DNA from: Flavobacterium amnicola
GTDB lineage: Bacteria; Bacteroidota; Bacteroidia; Flavobacteriales; Flavobacteriaceae
DNA: 64,000 nucleotides
Direction of reading: 5' to 3'
Assembly: GCF_004122165.1 (NCBI RefSeq)
Contig: NZ_SBKO01000002.1
Span: forward strand, 248,001-312,000
The position numbers and the translations under genes were made by a program. Below are positions 28,617-36,957 of the stretch, piece after piece; position 1 is the stretch's first letter; every line of letters starts with the position of its first letter. A model generated the notes under the pieces. It did no database searches, was not told the origin of the DNA, and saw only the letters and a program-made list of their open reading frames with translations.

Positions 28617-29540
28617 CTATTTTGTTTTGGTTGAATCAGTTTTAACTTCAGATTTTACAGCGCCCTCTTCAATCCATATTTCTCCCTCAGGCGCTTTAGC
28701 ACCAGCTGGATTCGTTCCTTGCAGACTTAACACATAACTCGCTACCTTTTGAATGTCAGAAGGTTTAATTTGGTCTTTCCATGAAATCATTCCTTTTCCT
28801 GCTCGACCTCCTTCCATAATAGTGTTGAATACATTTTTGATTCCGCCACCATTAATCCATTGCGGATCGGTTAAATTTGGACCAATTGCCCCACCTCCAT
28901 CCGCTTTGTGACAAGCAATACAGTTGGTTTGAAAGATTGCTTTTCCTGCATTAATATCGGCAGCGTCAGTTAATAATGTTACTTTTTCTTTATCCATTAA
29001 ATCGGGAGCTGTTTTTTTGTATTCCTCGACTTGCATTTTGGCATCGGCCATTTCTTTATCAAATTCAGTCTTTTGATCATCTGCTCCTAAAATGTGAAAA
29101 CGCACCAAGTAAATAAACGCAAAGGCAATACAACCGTAGAATAAATACACCCACCATGGCGGAAGCACATTGTCAAGCTCTTGAATTCCATCATAATTGT
29201 GGTGTAAAAGCAGTTCGCCTTCCTCTTCCACTTTACGGGTACGCGTTAGCTTCGTCATCAGTTTTTTATAGAATTCTGTTTCGGTAAACGGAAGATTATC
29301 TTCTATTTCTTGTGCCTTACGTTGCTCGTCGGTTAATAAGGTATCTACTATTTTATTGGTGGCTTGTAAAACTAATTCTACCGCTACAAGAATTAGTAAA
29401 AAAATAAGCAAAACCACATTCAAAATGGGAAATTTTACAAAAGCAGGTTTGTTACCACTGTCGATAAAAAATTCCATAGCCATAAAAAATAAGGCGAATA
29501 AAACAGGAATTCTTACATATATGGGAAATAACTTTTTCAT
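28617..29540 (-). CDS. ccoP: CcoP-type cytochrome c subunit of cbb3 oxidase, single haem
   Basis: 307 residues. Two N-terminal helices (about 12-27 and 38-58), a third at 129-147 preceded by ELDNVLPPWWVYLFYGC, the CcoP hallmark, then one cytochrome c domain with C207-IA-C210-H211 and a probable axial Met251 (GKGMISW). Proteobacterial CcoP carries two CxxCH motifs; only one is present here, and the total length allows only one domain. The tail from 275 is charged. The N-terminal extension of about 100 residues with a first helix pair is a Bacteroidota feature. Twelve bases after ccoQ. Confidence 0.9.
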   Translation of the reverse strand: MKKLFPIYVRIPVLFALFFMAMEFFIDSGNKPAFVKFPILNVVLLIFLLILVAVELVLQATNKIVDTLLTDEQRKAQEIEDNLPFTETEFYKKLMTKLTRTRKVEEEGELLLHHNYDGIQELDNVLPPWWVYLFYGCIAFAFIYLVRFHILGADDQKTEFDKEMADAKMQVEEYKKTAPDLMDKEKVTLLTDAADINAGKAIFQTNCIACHKADGGGAIGPNLTDPQWINGGGIKNVFNTIMEGGRAGKGMISWKDQIKPSDIQKVASYVLSLQGTNPAGAKAPEGEIWIEEGAVKSEVKTDSTKTK

Positions 29541-29551
29541 TGGTTATGCTA

Positions 29552-29746
29552 TTAAAGATTTAAAAATTCATCAGATGTCCCTTCAGAAAAAGGCAAATCA
29601 CTTAACTGTTCCATTTTTTCTTTATTATAAGTAAACACCCAAAAATAAAGTCCCACAAAAAAGAAGAAGAAGATTAGTAAGGATAGTATTGGATAGATCT
29701 CAATCCCTGAGATGGTCTCCATATTGTGTTTAAAAAACTTGAGCAT
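29552..29746 (-). CDS. ccoQ: CcoQ/FixQ-like small subunit
   Basis: 64 residues with one membrane helix (about 16-38: YPILSLLIFFFFFVGLYFWV) followed by YNKEKMEQLSDLPF, the usual CcoQ pattern of a helix then a short acidic tail. It stabilises the oxidase. Position between ccoNO and ccoP supports the call. A second ATG at residue 9 (METISG) is an alternative start. Confidence 0.82.
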   Translation of the reverse strand: MLKFFKHNMETISGIEIYPILSLLIFFFFFVGLYFWVFTYNKEKMEQLSDLPFSEGTSDEFLNL

Positions 29747-29752
29747 GACAAT

Positions 29753-31939
29753 CTATTTTTGAGTTTCTTTTACTTTAATATCGGTTCCCAAACGCTGTAA
29801 ATAGGCAATTAAGGCAACAATTTCACGATCTTTCATAGGAACAAACATTTCCCCTTTTGTTTTGGCATTTTTCTCGCTTTGCGCATAGCTTTTTACAAAG
29901 TCAGGATCATTTTTTAGATTTTCTTCGATTTTGGAAGACTGAGCAGCAATTGAAGCTTTGGCGTTTTTAACTTCCTCATCGGTATAAGGAACACCAAGAG
30001 TTTGCATGACACTCATTTTTTTCTCGATTTGAGAATAGTCCATCGGTTTGTTATCAAACAACCATTTATACCCTGGCATAATCGAACCCGAAGAAGTACT
30101 TTGTGGATCCCACATGTGATTGAAATGCCAGTTATCATTATACTTACCTCCAACACGCATTAAATCTGGGCCAGTTCGTTTAGAACCCCATAAAAATGGA
30201 TGGTCGTATACATATTCACCGGATTTTGAATATTCTCCATAACGGGCTACTTCCGAACGGAACGGACGAACCATCTGAGAGTGACAGCCTACACAACCTT
30301 CACGGATATACAAATCACGTCCTTCTAACTCAAGAGGTGTGTAAGGCTTTACACTCGAAATAGTTGGTATATTAGATTTTACTACTAAAGTTGGAACTAT
30401 TTGAATCACACCTCCAATTAAAATAGCAATCGTAGCCAAAATGGTTAACTGTATTGGTTTTCTTTCTAACCATCCGTGGAATTTTTCTCCTTTTAATCGA
30501 TACGGCGCAATTTTAGCCAAAGCAGGTGCTTCTGCCAATTCGTCTTCCACCGCATTTCCTTTTCGAACAGTTTGATAGGCATTGTACACCATCACTAACA
30601 TTCCAACTAAATACAAAGTTCCTCCAATAGCACGCATGGCATACATGGGCATAATTTCGCTTACAGTTTCAAGGAAATTTCCATATACTAATGAGCCGTC
30701 TGGATTGAATTGTTTCCACATTTGGGCTTGTACAAATCCAGCCACATACATGGGTAAAGCATATAAAATAATTCCTAAAGTCCCAATCCAGAAATGGAAA
30801 TTGGCTAATTTTTGAGAATACAATTCTGATTTGGTCAATCGAGGTAATAACCAATAGATGATACCGAAAGTCATAAACCCGTTCCACGCCAAAGCACCAA
30901 CGTGCACATGAGCCACAATCCAATCGGTAAAGTGTGCAATTGCATTGACGTTTTTCAAGGACAACATCGGACCTTCAAAAGTGGCCATACCATAACCTGT
31001 AATGGCAACGACGAAGAATTTCAATACCACATCGGTACGCACTTTATCCCATACACCACGAAGTGTTAATAATCCGTTGATCATCCCACCCCAAGATGGC
31101 GCAATTAACATTATGGAGAAAACTACTCCAAGGTTTTGAGCCCAATCAGGTAAAGAAGTATACAACAAATGGTGTGGACCTGCCCAGATGTATAAGAAAA
31201 TCAAGGACCAAAAATGGATAATGGATAAACGATATGAATATACCGGTCGATTGGCCGCTTTTGGCATAAAGTAATACATTAATCCTAAGAACGGAGTTGT
31301 AAGGAAAAAAGCCACCGCATTGTGACCATACCACCATTGCACCAAAGCATCTTGTACCCCAGCATAAACAGAATAAGACTTCATCCCGTTAACAGGTAAT
31401 GCCAAGCTGTTAAAAATATGTAAAACAGCAACTGTAACAAATGTGGCAATGTAAAACCAAATGGCTACATACAAATGGCGTTCTCTTCTTCGAAGAATCG
31501 TCATAATCATATTAACACCAAACACTACCCAAATAACCGCGATAGCAATATCGATAGGCCATTCTAATTCGGCATATTCCTTAGAAGACGTATAACCTAA
31601 AGGCAATGAAATAGCGGCTGCTAAAATAATGAGTTGCCATCCCCAGAAGTTGATATTACTCATCACATCGCTATACATTCGGGTTTTAAGCAATCGTTGA
31701 ATGGAATAATAGTATCCTGCAAACATTGCATTTCCAACAAAGGCAAAAATTACGGCATTAGTGTGTAAGGGACGTAAACGTCCGTAACTCAACCACGAAA
31801 TACCATCGGTAAGGTTTGGGAATAAATACATCGTAGCCAATAAAAGCCCGACAGACATTCCAACAACCCCAAAAGCTATTGTGGCGTAAATGAACTTGTT
31901 TACAATTTTGTTATCGTAATAAAATTGTTGCATCTCCAT
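29753..31939 (-). CDS. ccoNO: cbb3 cytochrome oxidase, fused subunits I and II (CcoN-CcoO)
   Basis: 728 residues. Residues 1-470 form the twelve-helix CcoN core, with haem and copper ligands in RLRPLHTNAVIFAFVGNA, WWYGHNAVAFFLTTPFLG and DWIVAHVHVGALAWNGFM. After a linker and another helix (about 495-515), the CcoO part carries REGCVGCHSQMVRPF with haem-c motif CVGCH near 547-551, then WDPQSTSSGSIMPGYKWLF. Fusion of N and O in one chain is the usual state in Bacteroidota. The complex reduces oxygen with high affinity. Only 2 nt separate it from ccoS and 6 nt from ccoQ. Confidence 0.96.
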   Translation of the reverse strand: MEMQQFYYDNKIVNKFIYATIAFGVVGMSVGLLLATMYLFPNLTDGISWLSYGRLRPLHTNAVIFAFVGNAMFAGYYYSIQRLLKTRMYSDVMSNINFWGWQLIILAAAISLPLGYTSSKEYAELEWPIDIAIAVIWVVFGVNMIMTILRRRERHLYVAIWFYIATFVTVAVLHIFNSLALPVNGMKSYSVYAGVQDALVQWWYGHNAVAFFLTTPFLGLMYYFMPKAANRPVYSYRLSIIHFWSLIFLYIWAGPHHLLYTSLPDWAQNLGVVFSIMLIAPSWGGMINGLLTLRGVWDKVRTDVVLKFFVVAITGYGMATFEGPMLSLKNVNAIAHFTDWIVAHVHVGALAWNGFMTFGIIYWLLPRLTKSELYSQKLANFHFWIGTLGIILYALPMYVAGFVQAQMWKQFNPDGSLVYGNFLETVSEIMPMYAMRAIGGTLYLVGMLVMVYNAYQTVRKGNAVEDELAEAPALAKIAPYRLKGEKFHGWLERKPIQLTILATIAILIGGVIQIVPTLVVKSNIPTISSVKPYTPLELEGRDLYIREGCVGCHSQMVRPFRSEVARYGEYSKSGEYVYDHPFLWGSKRTGPDLMRVGGKYNDNWHFNHMWDPQSTSSGSIMPGYKWLFDNKPMDYSQIEKKMSVMQTLGVPYTDEEVKNAKASIAAQSSKIEENLKNDPDFVKSYAQSEKNAKTKGEMFVPMKDREIVALIAYLQRLGTDIKVKETQK

Positions 31940-31941
31940 AA

Positions 31942-32130
31942 TTAGTCTTGTTTTTCTGTTTCTATTTTTATTTTGGGTTCACTCTTTTTTAACTCATCTT
32001 CGAATAACATTCTAACCGAAGGAGTATAGTCATCGTCAAACTGACCACTTTTCACTGCTCTGATGAATATGTAGAGAAAAGTTACTGCCAGCACGATACT
32101 GATGCAGATTAATAAATAAATAACACTCAT
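31942..32130 (-). CDS. ccoS: CcoS, cbb3 oxidase maturation protein
   Basis: 62 residues: one N-terminal helix (IYLLICISIVLAVTFLYIFI) followed by AVKSGQFDDDYTPSVRML, the CcoS signature. Required in other bacteria to put haem/copper into the oxidase. First gene of the operon, 18 nt after the -7 element at 32149-32156. Confidence 0.92.
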   Translation of the reverse strand: MSVIYLLICISIVLAVTFLYIFIRAVKSGQFDDDYTPSVRMLFEDELKKSEPKIKIETEKQD

Positions 32131-32148
32131 ACCTTATGATTTATAATT

Positions 32149-32156
32149 CAAAATTA
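32149..32156 (-). promoter_or_regulatory. -7 promoter element TAATTTTG of the cco operon
   Basis: Minus-strand TAATTTTG fits TAnnTTTG and lies 18 nt before the ccoS ATG and exactly 30 nt from the operator at 32179-32192. Confidence 0.68.
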
Positions 32157-32178
32157 CTGTTCGCATTTGGGATAAAAT

Positions 32179-32192
32179 ATGACATTTGTCAT
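32179..32192 (-). promoter_or_regulatory. FNR-like operator of the ccoS-ccoNOQPGH operon
   Basis: ATGACATTTGTCAT on the plus strand, a palindrome with 5-bp arms and 4-nt centre, a variant of the hemN site with C/G at the inner arm position. Its centre is 36.5 bp from the last G of the -7 element, the same as at hemN and ccoI. Confidence 0.68.
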
Positions 32193-32216
32193 CTGTTAAA
32201 ATTTTATATAATTGAC

Positions 32217-34589
32217 TTATTTTCTGGCGTAATAATTACTCATTAGCGTTACAAAACTCACAATGGTTACTGTGCTTAATGGCATGATAATCGCGGCAAC
32301 GATAGGCAATAAATTTCCTGTAACAGCGTAGCTCAATCCAACAACATTGTATAATAAGGATAATCCAAAACTCATGTAAATTGTTTTCATGGCATTTTTA
32401 GAAAAACGCAGGAAATAATCGATTTTGGAAAACTGAATAGCGTCTAAAATTCCGTCGCAAGCGGGTGAAAAAACATTGACATTTTCAGAAATGGAAATCC
32501 CGATATTGCTTTGCGCTAAAGCTCCTGCGTCATTCAATCCATCTCCTATCATCATCACATTTTTACCTTGTTTTTGAAGATATTCTATATACTGTAATTT
32601 CTGCTCTGGTTTCTGATGGAATACTAAAGTGGTAGCAACGGGTAACATCTTCTCTAAAATTTTTCGCTCCCCGTCATTATCACCAGACAACACCACCAAA
32701 TCGTATTTTTTGGATAGCTTGTCAAACAACACCTCTAATCCTTCTCTGTATTGGTTATTAAATACATAACTACCTTTATATAAACCATCAATTTCAATAT
32801 GAACTTTTGTTTTTTTATGTGTATTTTCACTCATATGTTCCAAAAATTGAGAAGAACCAAGTTTAACTGAATGACCGTTTACCCTAGCATAAATTCCTTT
32901 CCCAATAATTTCTTCAAAGCTTGTGATCTCTACTTTTTCTTGATGTGGAAGGAAATCATACAGTCGTCGACTTAAAGGATGATTGGAACCTCGTAATGCA
33001 TTTTTCAAAAGCTTTAATTCATGAGAATTCAATTCCGTTCCTTCATATGTTATCGAAGTCTTTTTATTTGTGGTAATCGTTCCTGTTTTATCAAAAACGA
33101 GGGTGTCTACTTTGGCTAATTGTTCGATTACGGTTGCATTTTTTAGGTACAATTTCTTGTATCCCATGATTCGTAACACATTCCCTAATGTAAAAGGTGC
33201 AGTTAAGGCCAAAGCGCAGGGACAGGCGACAATTAAAATTGCGGTAAACACATTAAAAGCGGTGGTAGTATCTTTGAATATCCAAATTCCGAAAGAGATA
33301 AAAGCCAGTAATAATAAAGCAGGTGTAAAATAACGGCTAATTGTGTCGGTAATCGTTTTGTACTTAAAATCGATGTTCTTCTGAAACACATCATTACTCC
33401 ATAATTGGGTGAGATAACTCTGCGAAACCGAATGCAGTACTTCCATTTCCATAACTTTTCCGATTTGCTTTCCGCCAGCAAACACTTTTTCCCCCGATTT
33501 TTTAGTAATGGCCACTGCTTCACCTGTAACAAAGCTATAATCGATGGAGGCTTCAGGTGAGATTAGAATTCCGTCAACTGGAATCAATTCTTGGTTTCGA
33601 ATTAATAACCGATCACCTTTTTCAATATCATACACTTGTACAGGACTTTCCGAACCATCGGTATTAATTTTTGTAATCGCAATCGGAAAATAGGATTTGT
33701 AATCGCGTTCAAACGAAAGAAAATTATAAGTTTTTTGTTGAAACAATTTCCCTAACAACATGAAGAAAATCAATCCACACATACTGTCAAAAAAACCTTG
33801 TCCGTAATCAAATAGAATATCAACTGTACTTCTCACAAACATGACTACTATACCTAAGGCAATTGGAATGTCAATATTGAGCATTTTGGATTGGATACTT
33901 TTCCAAGCCGACACATAATATCCCCAAGCCGAATAAAAGAATGGTGGCAATGCTAACGCAAAAATCAACCACCGAAAAAAGCCTTTGTATTGGTCAATCC
34001 AAAACTCCCCTACTTCAAAATATTCAGGAAAGGAAAGCAACATGATATTTCCAAAGGAGAAAAAAGCTACGCCAATTTTGTAAATTAAAGTTCTATCGAT
34101 AGCTACTTTCTTAGCCTCAAAATTTTCCAAGCTGATATAAGGTTCATACCCAATAGAGCTAAGCAATTCGACAATTGATTTCAGATTGGTTTTTGATGGA
34201 TTATAAGTAATACGGACTTTCTTTTCGTGAAAGTTAACTTGAGAAGTACTTATTCCTGGTTGTAACTTTTGCAAATTTTCCAAAATCCAAATACACGAAC
34301 TACAATGAATATGAGGAATGTACAACGAAACAACATGTGTTCCCTCCTCTTCAAAATCTAATAATTTGGAAATTATTTTTTCGTCTTTTAAGTAGTCGTA
34401 TTTTCCTTTAATATCCTGTGGTGTCGTTCCGGGAGATTTTTCAAAATCGTAGTAACAAGTCAGATTGTTTTGACTAAAAATCTCATAAACCGTTTTACAA
34501 CCTAAACAGCAAAAAGACTTTTCATCAAAAAAGACTTCATCAGTTTTTACCACATCGTTACCACAATGGAAACAATTTTGTGTGTTCAT
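32217..34589 (-). CDS. ccoI: CcoI/FixI, copper-exporting P1B-type ATPase
   Basis: 790 residues. N-terminal metal-binding region MNTQNCFHCGNDV plus CCLGCKTVYEIF, then a heavy-metal-associated domain with HCSSCIWIL; eight membrane helices with the ion-selectivity motif CPC near residue 455 (VACPCALALTAP), phosphorylated Asp in DKTGT near 498, HP motif SNHPLSRRL and hinge GDGLNDAGAL near 681. The extra zinc-finger-like N-terminus is typical of FixI/CcoI. It supplies copper for the CcoN active site. Divergent from the Crp/Fnr gene with its own FNR-like operator, and 86 nt upstream of ccoS. Confidence 0.94.
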   Translation of the reverse strand: MNTQNCFHCGNDVVKTDEVFFDEKSFCCLGCKTVYEIFSQNNLTCYYDFEKSPGTTPQDIKGKYDYLKDEKIISKLLDFEEEGTHVVSLYIPHIHCSSCIWILENLQKLQPGISTSQVNFHEKKVRITYNPSKTNLKSIVELLSSIGYEPYISLENFEAKKVAIDRTLIYKIGVAFFSFGNIMLLSFPEYFEVGEFWIDQYKGFFRWLIFALALPPFFYSAWGYYVSAWKSIQSKMLNIDIPIALGIVVMFVRSTVDILFDYGQGFFDSMCGLIFFMLLGKLFQQKTYNFLSFERDYKSYFPIAITKINTDGSESPVQVYDIEKGDRLLIRNQELIPVDGILISPEASIDYSFVTGEAVAITKKSGEKVFAGGKQIGKVMEMEVLHSVSQSYLTQLWSNDVFQKNIDFKYKTITDTISRYFTPALLLLAFISFGIWIFKDTTTAFNVFTAILIVACPCALALTAPFTLGNVLRIMGYKKLYLKNATVIEQLAKVDTLVFDKTGTITTNKKTSITYEGTELNSHELKLLKNALRGSNHPLSRRLYDFLPHQEKVEITSFEEIIGKGIYARVNGHSVKLGSSQFLEHMSENTHKKTKVHIEIDGLYKGSYVFNNQYREGLEVLFDKLSKKYDLVVLSGDNDGERKILEKMLPVATTLVFHQKPEQKLQYIEYLQKQGKNVMMIGDGLNDAGALAQSNIGISISENVNVFSPACDGILDAIQFSKIDYFLRFSKNAMKTIYMSFGLSLLYNVVGLSYAVTGNLLPIVAAIIMPLSTVTIVSFVTLMSNYYARK

Positions 34590-34610
34590 AATTTGCTCTT
34601 TTACCTAAAG

Positions 34611-34618
34611 CAAATTTC
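34611..34618 (-). promoter_or_regulatory. Degenerate -7 element GAAATTTG of ccoI
   Basis: Minus strand, one mismatch to TAnnTTTG, 21 nt before the ccoI ATG. Called mainly because it lies exactly 30 nt from the operator at 34641-34654, as at the two other FNR-like promoters. Confidence 0.55.
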
Positions 34619-34640
34619 CTGCGATATCTCGTTTTAAAAA

Positions 34641-34654
34641 ATGATTTTTATCAT
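34641..34654. promoter_or_regulatory. FNR-like operator between ccoI and the Crp/Fnr gene
   Basis: ATGATTTTTATCAT, arms ATGAT/ATCAT around TTTT. Centre 36.5 bp from the ccoI -7 element (activating position) and 23.5 bp from the last G of the crp/fnr -7 element, where it would cover the -33 region and could repress. Confidence 0.7.
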
Positions 34655-34663
34655 ACAAATCGA

Positions 34664-34671
34664 TATATTTG
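34664..34671 (+). promoter_or_regulatory. -7 promoter element TATATTTG of the Crp/Fnr gene
   Basis: Exact consensus, 18 nt before the ATG at 34690. Confidence 0.65.
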
Positions 34672-34689
34672 TTGTCATAATTAACTTTT

Positions 34690-35370
34690 ATGGGTAAATG
34701 TGAACAATGTATCGTTAGACAATTCAGTGCTTTAAAAGCCTTATCGAAAGAGGAGCTTTTAAGGATGGCTGATTGTAAAACTTCTTATACTATAAAAAAA
34801 GGAGAGTCCATTTTTGAAGAAGGGGAAACTACTAACGGTGTTTTTTGTGTTAAAGATGGTGTTTGCAAAATGACCAAATTAAGTGCCAATGGCAAAGATC
34901 AGATTGTTAAGTTGGCAAAGTCAGGAGAATTATTAGGGCAGCGTTCAATGATTAGTGACGAACCTGCCAATTTGAGTGCCGTTGCTTTAGAAGATATGGA
35001 AGTTTGTTTTGTACCTAAAAGCGAAATCATGCAGTTTTTCAATCAAAACAACCAATTTTCAATGAACATGATGAAAACCATTTGTGGTGATTTGAAAGAT
35101 GCCGATGATCATATGGTTTCCATGGCACAAAAAAGCGTTAAAGAACGTTTGGCTGAAACGTTACTTTATTTGCATGACAGTTTTGGAACCAATGCAGATG
35201 GCTCCCTCAGAATTCAATTGTCTCGGGAAGAATTAGCTGGGATGATTGGTACGGCAACCGAGAGTTGTATTCGTTTGCTTTCAGAATTTAATAAAAATGG
35301 ATGGGTCGATTTGACCGGGAAGAAAATCACCATTAAAAATAAAAATCAATTGAAAAAGATATCGGAATAA
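34690..35370 (+). CDS. Crp/Fnr family transcriptional regulator, likely regulator of the cbb3/hemN genes
   Basis: 226 residues. A cyclic-nucleotide-binding-like beta barrel fills about 20-120 (KKGESIFEEGETTNGVFCVKDGVCKM, GELLGQRSMISDEPANLSAVA), then the dimer helix and a winged helix with SREELAGMIGTATESCIRLLSEF. The Glu and Arg of the recognition helix align with those of FNR that read TGA half-sites, which agrees with the ATGAY palindromes nearby. Cysteines sit at 4, 7, 29, 53 and 59; a CxxC at the extreme N-terminus recalls FNR cluster ligands, but the classical four-Cys spacing is not reproduced, so oxygen sensing by a 4Fe-4S cluster is uncertain. Divergent from ccoI. Confidence 0.88.
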   Translation: MGKCEQCIVRQFSALKALSKEELLRMADCKTSYTIKKGESIFEEGETTNGVFCVKDGVCKMTKLSANGKDQIVKLAKSGELLGQRSMISDEPANLSAVALEDMEVCFVPKSEIMQFFNQNNQFSMNMMKTICGDLKDADDHMVSMAQKSVKERLAETLLYLHDSFGTNADGSLRIQLSREELAGMIGTATESCIRLLSEFNKNGWVDLTGKKITIKNKNQLKKISE

Positions 35371-35397
35371 AAAAGGGAAGCCATTGCTTCCCTTTTT
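35369..35397. terminator. Bidirectional terminator between Crp/Fnr and rhodanese genes
   Basis: Stem AAAAGGGAAGC / GCTTCCCTTTT with a 4-nt loop and T runs on both strands between converging genes. Confidence 0.85.
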
Positions 35398-35399
35398 TA

Positions 35400-35717
35400 T
35401 TATTGCTTTAACTCGCTTACAGGTCCCTCCCATTCAGAAAAGCCACCCATTAAGTTATAAGTCGTTTCAAATCCCATTTGATTCATGATACTGCAAGCCT
35501 GAGCACTTCGCCCACCTGCTTTACAATACACGTAGTAATTTTTAGATTTGTCCAATTCTTCCACTTGATAAATAAATCCTTGACCCTTGTAAATATCAAT
35601 ATTGATAGCGTTAGGTATTATTCCATCAAGACATTCGTCTTCTGTTCTAACATCAAGCACAACCGCATTGTCGTCTTCTTGAAGTTTGGCCCACCACTCT
35701 TCTTGTATTAAGTTCAT
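35400..35717 (-). CDS. Single-domain rhodanese
   Basis: 105 residues. VLDVRTEDECLDGIIPNAINID is the CH2A-like first motif; the active loop is YCKAGGRSAQA with the catalytic Cys carrying the persulfide; GGFSEWEGPV ends the domain. Sulfurtransferase of PspE/GlpE type in the cytoplasm (no signal peptide). Last gene of a redox operon with the redoxin and TlpA-like genes, 27 nt after the redoxin gene. Confidence 0.88.
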   Translation of the reverse strand: MNLIQEEWWAKLQEDDNAVVLDVRTEDECLDGIIPNAINIDIYKGQGFIYQVEELDKSKNYYVYCKAGGRSAQACSIMNQMGFETTYNLMGGFSEWEGPVSELKQ

Positions 35718-35744
35718 CTTCTTTTGCTTTAAATATCAAAAATA

Positions 35745-36356
35745 CTATGCTTTTATGGAACATCCAATAGCTTTGGTCGTTTTTACTTCTATTTCTTTTC
35801 CTTCCAAAAGTGAATTCACTGCATTCTCCACATATTTTGTTTTTACTGCTGTTTCATCATTAGAGTTGTCATCGATGGCACCAATGTACTTAACGATATT
35901 TCCTTCTTTTGTTTTTTGAAGCAAGTACACATGTGGAGTTTTAGTGGCTCCATATTGAGGATAAATTTTCTGACCTTCATCAAATAAATACGGAAAAGTA
36001 AACCCTTTTTCTTTGGCTCTTTCTTTCATTAAGTCAAAACTATCTTTGGGTTGTACTGCAGGATTGTTAGGGTTTATGGCAATAACGGGATAACCCAAAG
36101 CTTTGTATTTTTTATCCAAAGCAATAATTCGGTCTTCATAAGCAATAGCATAGGGACAGTGATTACAGGTAAAAACAACAATAAAGCCTTTGGCATCTTT
36201 ATAATCATTTAAAGACACTTTTTTATTGTCGACGTTTTTCAGACTAAAATCGGTAGCAACATCTCCTACCTTATATCCCGCGTTAAAATTATTCCAAGTA
36301 AAAGCACTTAAAGTGACAAACAATAGTGCTCCGAATAAAAATTTGATTGTTTTCAT
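35745..36356 (-). CDS. Exported thioredoxin-like/redoxin protein with CNHC site
   Basis: 203 residues with signal peptide (MKTIKFLFGALLFVTLSAFTW). Redoxin fold: YKVGDVATDFSLKNVDNKKVSL, VVFTCNHCPYAIAYEDRI with the active pair C-N-H-C, then KTPHVYLLQK with the cis-Pro. The CNHCPYA site is that of a widespread AhpC/TSA-like family in Bacteroidota rather than canonical CGPC. Probably periplasmic. Six bases after the TlpA-like gene. Confidence 0.85.
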   Translation of the reverse strand: MKTIKFLFGALLFVTLSAFTWNNFNAGYKVGDVATDFSLKNVDNKKVSLNDYKDAKGFIVVFTCNHCPYAIAYEDRIIALDKKYKALGYPVIAINPNNPAVQPKDSFDLMKERAKEKGFTFPYLFDEGQKIYPQYGATKTPHVYLLQKTKEGNIVKYIGAIDDNSNDETAVKTKYVENAVNSLLEGKEIEVKTTKAIGCSIKA

Positions 36357-36362
36357 AGTTTT

Positions 36363-36884
36363 TTATTTTATAATTGTTTTTAATTCGTTTTCCAATTCTA
36401 CATAAGTAAAAGAACGCTCGTAAAATTTACGTGAAGTTGCGTTATACATTACAGTGGCGGGAATAGAACCCGACCAATTTGTGGCAACCTTTTCTATCCA
36501 AGCATTAGCATCCGGATCATCCAAGTGAATTACTTCTGCTTGCAATTTCTTTTTAAGCATAAAAGGAATCAAATTCGATTCGATTTTCTTAGGCATATCC
36601 AAACTTACAAGAAGGACTTTCACCTTTTTGTCTTTATAGTTTTGATTTAGTTTTTCAAAATAGGGTAATTCTTTTACGCAAGGCAAACACCAAGTTGCCC
36701 AAAAATTAATCACATAAGTAGTTTCATCTTTTTTATTCAGAAAACCTTCAAACGATTTAAAATCGTACGAATGCACTTCTATTCCATTGAAGCTATAGCT
36801 CTTAATAGGCAGGATTGTATTAGTAGAAGCTTGTCCGAACACTGTAGTCGCAAACAACCCTAAAATCAAGACGATTCTTTTCAT
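36363..36884 (-). CDS. TlpA-like periplasmic thioredoxin
   Basis: 173 residues, signal peptide MKRIVLILGLFATTVFGQ, then a thioredoxin domain with VINFWATWCLPCVKELPYFE (active pair C-L-P-C) and SGSIPATVMYNA with the cis-Pro. Such proteins reduce periplasmic disulfides, for example during cytochrome c or Cu-A maturation, which would suit the nearby cytochrome oxidase genes; this link is inference. First gene of the TlpA-redoxin-rhodanese operon. Its start faces the MarR operators 74 bp away. Confidence 0.87.
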   Translation of the reverse strand: MKRIVLILGLFATTVFGQASTNTILPIKSYSFNGIEVHSYDFKSFEGFLNKKDETTYVINFWATWCLPCVKELPYFEKLNQNYKDKKVKVLLVSLDMPKKIESNLIPFMLKKKLQAEVIHLDDPDANAWIEKVATNWSGSIPATVMYNATSRKFYERSFTYVELENELKTIIK

Positions 36885-36957
36885 ATACTTTAATTTTCAC
36901 CTTAAAAATAACCAATCTTAACTCCTCAAAAGAAATATTAACAAAAATTTAATACAC

